A program made the translations under genes and the position numbers. A stretch of DNA of 64,000 bases, from positions 1-64,000 of the forward strand of contig NZ_JYMR01000051.1 of NCBI RefSeq assembly GCF_000938255.1, written 5' to 3'. The stretch comes from Bradyrhizobium sp. LTSP849 (GTDB taxonomy: Bacteria; Pseudomonadota; Alphaproteobacteria; Rhizobiales; Xanthobacteraceae). The notes under the pieces are model-generated. The model was not told where the DNA came from, made no database searches, and saw only the letters and a program-made list of their open reading frames with translations. Shown one piece after another: positions 59,357 to 64,000 of this stretch. Position 1 is the stretch's first letter, and the number at the start of each line of letters is the position of its first letter.

Positions 59357-59801
59357 TCATCCTCCCGGCGGGGGCAAGACCGACCCGATCGGGCCACTGG
59401 CCGGTCGGGCACGACCGTCGCCAAGAGTGGGCGCCGATCGCTAGGCATGATCTAGCTCATTTAATGCAAAAACAGCAACTTGTGCAGCCCTTGACAAAGA
59501 TAGGTTCTGCGTTGGAGCAGCCGCCTCTGTCATACGTGGTTCACATGGCAGACGCGTTAAGCATATGAGTCGAGGGCCCGGCTGGGATCGCGCGTCCATA
59601 TGTTGACATGGTTTCAAATCCTGACGCGGCAAGCATTGTTCCAGCGCAAACGTTGCGGATCCTTTTGGAACGCAGGTCTCTTTTGGAACGACAGTGTCGC
59701 GCGCAGGTTAGCGACCCATCAGCAATCGAACACATCGAAACATGCGGCTTCTCATGCAAGCCGATGACGTCGTGTTCCCGAAACCTCCGAGGATTGGAAC
59801 G
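59357..59801. other. Gene-free divergent promoter region
   Basis: A 445-base interval between the UPF0104 gene and the ferritin-like gene. No credible gene is seen. It contains two GGAAC elements (59667 and 59685) near the right-hand gene. Confidence 0.65.
59685..59709 (+). promoter_or_regulatory. Possible EcfG (general stress) promoter
   Basis: GGAAC, 16 bases, then GGTT, close to the EcfG consensus GGAAC-N16/17-CGTT of Alphaproteobacteria. It lies about 95 bases before the DUF892 start. Confidence 0.35.
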
Positions 59802-60308
59802 ATGGGACTGTTCACAAAAGACATCAAGACCATGAACGATTTGTTCGTGCATCAGCTGCAGGACATCTATTACGCCGAGCAGCAGCTCACCAAGGCGCTG
59901 CCTAAAATGGCAGATAAGGCGACCGATCCGCAGCTGAAGCAGGGCTTTTTGACGCACCTCGAGGAGACCAAGCAGCACGTGAAGCGGCTCGAGGAAGTGT
60001 TCAAGATGCACGGAACTCAGGTGAAGGCGGTCGACTGCCCGGCGATCGACGGCATCATCGAGGAAGCTGACGAGACCGTCGGCGAAGTTGCCGACAAGGC
60101 GGTGCTCGACGCAGCCCTGATCAATGCGGCGCAGGCGGCTGAGCATTACGAGATCGTGCGCTACGGCAGCCTGATCGCCTGGGCCAAGCAGCTCGGCCGC
60201 ACCGACTGCGCTGCCGTGCTCGCCAAGACGCTCGAGGAGGAAAAGGCGACCGACAAGAAGCTGACTTCGCTGGCCGAGAGCAAGATCAACCTGCGCGCTG
60301 CGAGCTAG
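59802..60308 (+). CDS. Ferritin-like DUF892 (YciE-type) protein
   Basis: This 168-residue four-helix protein contains LFVHQLQDIYYAEQQLTKAL, HLEETKQHVKRLEEVFKMHG and NAAQAAEHYEIVRYGSLIAW. Paired E and ExxH motifs place it in the ferritin-like DUF892/YciE family. Members are stress-induced and may bind di-iron. The start at 59802 (MGLFTKDIKTMNDL) is the family start; upstream sequence is not conserved. A strong terminator follows. Confidence 0.9.
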   Translation: MGLFTKDIKTMNDLFVHQLQDIYYAEQQLTKALPKMADKATDPQLKQGFLTHLEETKQHVKRLEEVFKMHGTQVKAVDCPAIDGIIEEADETVGEVADKAVLDAALINAAQAAEHYEIVRYGSLIAWAKQLGRTDCAAVLAKTLEEEKATDKKLTSLAESKINLRAAS

Positions 60309-60326
60309 CACAAGCGTCTACTAACG

Positions 60327-60356
60327 AAACGCCGCGCGGTCGACGCGCGGCGTTTT
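60327..60356 (+). terminator. Rho-independent terminator
   Basis: Stem AACGCCGCGCG/CGCGCGGCGTT with a short loop, then TTTT. It ends the DUF892 transcript. Confidence 0.88.
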
Positions 60357-60451
60357 CGCTGTCCGACGACATCCATACTTCCGTCTTTGTCGAAGCATGA
60401 TGGCAGGCGGGGAGTCTATATATCGCATGGGGCTGCAATCGAGGTGGCAGC

Positions 60452-61861
60452 ATGCGAGCCAATACCGTCAAGTTTGAAGTCTTCGACGACGCGAACGGCA
60501 CCCAACCCGCCGCATCGCGCCTTGCAACCTCTCTGACACTTGCCGCGATGAGCCTCGGCTACGGCGTGGTGCAGCTCGACGTCACCATCGTCAACACCGC
60601 GCTCGATGCGATGGGCAAGACGCTCGGCGGCGGAGTTGCCGAGCTGCAATGGGTGGTCAGCGCCTACACCATTGCGTTTGCCGCCTTCATCCTGACGGCG
60701 GGCGCGCTCGGCGATCGCATCGGCGCCAAGCGCGTCTTCATGGCGGGATTTGCCATCTTCACCGCGGCCTCGCTCGCCTGTGCGTTGTCGCCCAACGCCG
60801 TTGTGCTGATCGGCGCGCGGCAGGTGCAGGGATTGGCCGCCGCGATCCTGGTGCCGAATTCGCTGGCGCTGCTGAGCCATGCCTATACCGACGACAAGCA
60901 GCGTGGTCGCGCCGTCGCGATCTGGGCCGCCGGCGCGAGCCTGGCGCTCACAGCAGGTCCATTCGTCGGTGGCGCCCTGATCACGCTGGTCGGGTGGCGC
61001 GCTATCTTCCTGGTCAATCTGCCGATCGGCCTCGCCGGCCTTTGGCTGAGCTGGCGCTATGCCGCTGAGACCACGCGCACGCCCTCGCGCGAGATCGATT
61101 TGCCCGGTCAACTCGCGGTGATCGGCGCGCTTGGCGCGCTCGCTGGCGCGATCATCGAGGGCGGTGCGCTCGGCTGGGGGCATCCGCTCGTGCTTTCGGC
61201 TTTCGCTGCGGCCGCCGTCCTGGCCATGCTGTTCGTCTGGCGCGAGAGCCGCACGGCGCAGCCGATGCTGCCCTTATCCTTGTTCGGTCACCGACTGTTT
61301 ACCCTGACCACGATCGTCGGCCTCCTCGTCAACACCGCCATCTACGGCCTGATCTTCGTACTTAGCCTGTACTTCCAGAGGATCAATGGCCTGTCGGCTT
61401 GGTGGACCGGGCTCGCCTTTGTGCCGATGATGGGCGCGGTACTGCCGGTCAATTTGCTGGCGCCGCGTCTGGCCGAGCGCATCGGCCCGTGCCCGACCAT
61501 CGTTGTCGGCGCCGGCGTGTCGGCGCTCGGCTGCCTCGGCCTGCTCTGGATCGAAGCCGGGACGAGTTATTGGGCGATCTGCGCGCAGATGATCGCGATC
61601 AGCGGCGGGCTCGGCCTGTTGGTGCCGCCGCTGACTTCGACCTTGCTTGGCAGTGTCGAGAAGGCGCGCTCCGGCATCGCCGCCGGCGTCCTGAACGCCA
61701 CGCGGCAAACCGGCAGCGTGCTCGGCGTCGCGTTGTTCGGCTCGCTCATTGCAGGCGAAGGCGCGCTCGTGCAGGGCCTGCATCTCGCGTTGGTTATTTC
61801 GGCCGCCGTCTTGCTCCTTGCGGCTGCCACGATCGGGCTTGGTGCGCCGGCGCAGAAATGA
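60452..61861 (+). CDS. DHA2-family MFS drug/proton antiporter (14 TM)
   Basis: A 469-residue transporter with 14 predicted membrane segments. Motif D1 appears as QLDVTIVNTALDAM, motif A as GALGDRIGAKRVFMAGF, motif C as AAGASLALTAGPFVGGAL, followed by WRAIFLVNLPIG. This is the EmrB/QacA/LfrA family that exports hydrophobic or cationic compounds. There is no EmrA-type adaptor gene. GAGGTGGCAGC precedes the ATG. The substrate is unknown. Confidence 0.92.
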   Translation: MRANTVKFEVFDDANGTQPAASRLATSLTLAAMSLGYGVVQLDVTIVNTALDAMGKTLGGGVAELQWVVSAYTIAFAAFILTAGALGDRIGAKRVFMAGFAIFTAASLACALSPNAVVLIGARQVQGLAAAILVPNSLALLSHAYTDDKQRGRAVAIWAAGASLALTAGPFVGGALITLVGWRAIFLVNLPIGLAGLWLSWRYAAETTRTPSREIDLPGQLAVIGALGALAGAIIEGGALGWGHPLVLSAFAAAAVLAMLFVWRESRTAQPMLPLSLFGHRLFTLTTIVGLLVNTAIYGLIFVLSLYFQRINGLSAWWTGLAFVPMMGAVLPVNLLAPRLAERIGPCPTIVVGAGVSALGCLGLLWIEAGTSYWAICAQMIAISGGLGLLVPPLTSTLLGSVEKARSGIAAGVLNATRQTGSVLGVALFGSLIAGEGALVQGLHLALVISAAVLLLAAATIGLGAPAQK

Positions 61862-61986
61862 ACGAGACGATGAGCAATGTGAGCAACCGCACACATTCTC
61901 TGTTCACCATTCCCGAAACCGATACATAGCCGGTTACCGACTGTCCACCTCTGCCGGTTCTAGTGCGGGTGGAATAGGAACTGGCA

Positions 61987-64000
61987 ATGTATCAAGTTCT
62001 TTACTGTCTCACGGACCAGCATGACTGGCGCCTGGTCGCGCTTGGTGGCGCGGTGTGCCTGCTTGCCAGCGCGGCGGCGATCAGCCTGTTTCATCGTGCG
62101 CGTGCGACGCAAGGACCGGGGCGGCTGGTCTGGATCTCCCTGGACGCCGTCGTCAGCGGCTGCGGCATCTGGGCGACGCACTTCATCGCGATGCTGGCCT
62201 ACGGGCCGGGCAACGGTGGTGCCTACAACATTCCGGTGACGATCCTGTCGTTGATCTTCGCGATCTCCGTCACCTTCGTGGGACTAAGCATCGCGGTATC
62301 GTCCTCGCGGACACCGTGGGTCGTCCTCGGCGGCGCCATCGTCGGCGGCGGCGTCGCGGCGATGCATTACACCGGCATGGCGGCACTGGAGATTCCCGCG
62401 CGCGTGAGCTGGGTCGAAGGCACGGTTGTCGCCTCGGTCCTGTTCGGTATCGTCTTTGCGGCGCTCGCCCTGTTCGTCGCGTCGCGACGCGATGACCGCT
62501 CGCATGCACTGCGTGCGACCGGCCTGCTGACGCTCGCCATCGTCGCACATCATTTCACTGCGATGGGCGCGGTGCTGCTGACGCCGGACCCGACGATCGC
62601 GATCAGCGGGCTGTCGATCCCGCCGGCCTCGATGTCCTTCCTCACCGCCAGCGCCGCGGTCGCGATCATCGCCATCGCGCTGGTCTCGGCGCTGCTCGAC
62701 CGCCGCGCCAAGGGAGCATTGGGCCGCCAGCAGGTCGTGCTCGACACCGCGCTCCAGAACATGTCGCAAGGGCTGTGCATGTTCGATGCGGAAGGCAAGA
62801 TCCAGCTGTTCAACGAGCGCTACGCCGCGATGCTCGGCCGCACCGATATTCCGCTCACCGGCCGCCTGCTTATCGACGTGCTGCGTGAGGAGCAGGCCAA
62901 GGGCCAGTGGCAGGGCGATGCGGGCGAATTCTTCGCGCGCCTTGTCGTCGACGCGCGCGAGGGCCGCACGACTAGCCAGGTCGTGACCCGGTTCGACCGC
63001 TCTATCCGAGTCGTCAATCAGCCGATGCAGGGTGGCGGCTGGGTCGCGACCTTCGAGGACATCACCGAGTGGCTGGAGGCGCAGGCCAAGATATCGCACA
63101 TGGCGCGCCATGACGCGCTGACCAATCTGCCGAACCGCGTGCTGTTCCACGAGCAGCTTGAACAGGGACTGCGCCGGGCCGGTTCGAACGACCAGCTCGC
63201 AGTGCTCTGCCTCGATCTCGATCACTTCAAGGACATCAACGACTCCCTCGGCCATCCCATTGGCGATGCGCTGCTGAAGGAAGTCGGCCGCAGGCTGAAG
63301 GCCACCGTCGGCGAGCACGACACCGTGGCGCGGCTCGGTGGCGACGAGTTCGCCGTGGTCCAGATCGGCCGGTCGGAGGAGGCTGCGGCGAGGGCTCTCG
63401 CCGGTCGCCTCGTCGAGGTGATTTCCGCGCCTTACGAGATCGACGACCATCAGATCGTGATCGGCGTCTCGATCGGCATCTCTCTGTCGCCGCAGGACGG
63501 CACCAATCCGGACGAATTGCTGAAGAATGCCGACCTCGCGCTGTACCGCGCCAAGGCGGACGGCCGCGGCACCTATCGCTTCTTCGAGACCGGGATGGAT
63601 GCACGCGCACAGGCGCGACGTTTGCTGGAGATGGACCTGCGGGCGGCACTGCAACGCGACGAGTTCCAGGTGTACTATCAGCCGATCCGCGACGTCGCCA
63701 GCGATCGCGTCGTCGCCTTCGAGGCGCTGTTGCGCTGGAACCATCCACATCGCGGCCTGATCTCGCCCATCAACTTCATTCCACTGGCCGAGGAGACCGG
63801 CCTCATCGTTCAGCTCGGCGAATTCGTGCTGCGCAGCGCCTGCGCGGACGCGGCAACCTGGCCGGGCGATGTCGATGTTGCCGTTAACCTGTCGCCGGTC
63901 CAGTTCAAGAGCCCGAACCTGATCGCAATCGTGACCGAGGCGCTGGTGGCATCGGGCCTCGCGGCGCGCCGCCTCGAGCTCGAAATCACCGAATCCGTGT
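61987..64000 (+). CDS. MHYT-PAS-GGDEF-EAL cyclic-di-GMP signalling protein, 3' end outside the window
   Basis: At least 671 residues are visible. The N-terminal MHYT sensor has seven membrane helices with ATHFIAML, AMHYTGMAAL and AHHFTAMGAV repeats, which may bind copper or a gas. A PAS domain (~250-360) follows. The GGDEF domain has an intact RLGGDEF at 449-455. The EAL domain begins VYYQPIRDV with FEALLRWNHP (Glu579) and is cut in the ITESV region. Both active motifs are present so far. The I-site Arg (RxxD before GGDEF) is replaced (GEHD), so product inhibition is probably absent. Confidence 0.93.
   Translation, partial: MYQVLYCLTDQHDWRLVALGGAVCLLASAAAISLFHRARATQGPGRLVWISLDAVVSGCGIWATHFIAMLAYGPGNGGAYNIPVTILSLIFAISVTFVGLSIAVSSSRTPWVVLGGAIVGGGVAAMHYTGMAALEIPARVSWVEGTVVASVLFGIVFAALALFVASRRDDRSHALRATGLLTLAIVAHHFTAMGAVLLTPDPTIAISGLSIPPASMSFLTASAAVAIIAIALVSALLDRRAKGALGRQQVVLDTALQNMSQGLCMFDAEGKIQLFNERYAAMLGRTDIPLTGRLLIDVLREEQAKGQWQGDAGEFFARLVVDAREGRTTSQVVTRFDRSIRVVNQPMQGGGWVATFEDITEWLEAQAKISHMARHDALTNLPNRVLFHEQLEQGLRRAGSNDQLAVLCLDLDHFKDINDSLGHPIGDALLKEVGRRLKATVGEHDTVARLGGDEFAVVQIGRSEEAAARALAGRLVEVISAPYEIDDHQIVIGVSIGISLSPQDGTNPDELLKNADLALYRAKADGRGTYRFFETGMDARAQARRLLEMDLRAALQRDEFQVYYQPIRDVASDRVVAFEALLRWNHPHRGLISPINFIPLAEETGLIVQLGEFVLRSACADAATWPGDVDVAVNLSPVQFKSPNLIAIVTEALVASGLAARRLELEITESV

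Overview
The window looks like the chromosome of a Bradyrhizobium or a close relative (Nitrobacteraceae, Alphaproteobacteria). This is inferred from the high G+C content, the gene content, the Rhizobiales-type polar-growth protein and several families of short palindromic intergenic repeats typical of these genomes. No tRNA, rRNA, CRISPR array, prophage or plasmid function was seen. The only mobile element is a partial IS5-family transposase at the left edge. All assignments come from reading the sequence; no database search was run.

Layout. 0-3.4 kb: IS5 transposase end, murJ, small DUF1127 and DUF2934 genes. 3.5-10.8 kb: an orphan molybdenum-hydroxylase large subunit, a cytochrome c', a cystathionine gamma-synthase-family enzyme, a methyltransferase, a CHRD protein and a diheme cytochrome c. 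10.8-15 kb: a cassette of nucleotidyltransferase-like protein, GT2 glycosyltransferase, HPr-kinase-like protein and PqqD-like protein. It resembles the modification part of a peptide (RiPP-like) system but has no recognisable lasso cyclase, protease or precursor; this is the best candidate here for an uncharacterised system. 15.1-17.1 kb: a hybrid histidine kinase whose membrane domain matches the plant ethylene receptor ETR1, including the Asp, Cys and His used in copper and ethylene binding. 17.3-21.3 kb: thiD, a probable phospholipid-remodelling pair (PlcP-like phosphoesterase plus glycosyltransferase) and a threonine dehydratase. 21.3-27.5 kb: an exported caspase-like protein, a sugar mutarotase, a low-complexity protein, an MFS transporter and an enolase-superfamily epimerase.

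27.6-30.5 kb is an mlaE-mlaF-mlaD lipid-transport operon. 31.3-37.0 kb is one 1,899-residue membrane-anchored coiled-coil protein with 22- and 44-residue repeats, probably the growth-pole-ring (GPR/RgsE) protein of polar-growing Rhizobiales, with CtrA-like sites upstream. A small HPt protein, a ferredoxin, a thioesterase and a ferredoxin-NADP reductase follow. 41.4-43.7 kb is a TonB-dependent siderophore receptor.

43.9-53.2 kb is a galactarate/glucarate degradation locus: transporter, LysR regulator, 5-dehydro-4-deoxyglucarate dehydratase, glucarate dehydratase, 2-oxoglutarate semialdehyde dehydrogenase, galactarate dehydratase and an extra enolase-superfamily enzyme. Together they convert hexarates to 2-oxoglutarate. 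Two promoter regions share the motif ATCGAYTGAT. 53.3-59.4 kb holds a frameshifted DUF1501 gene, DUF1800, an SGNH hydrolase and a YbhN-type membrane protein. 59.8-64 kb holds a ferritin-like stress protein, a 14-TM exporter and an MHYT-PAS-GGDEF-EAL protein cut by the window edge.
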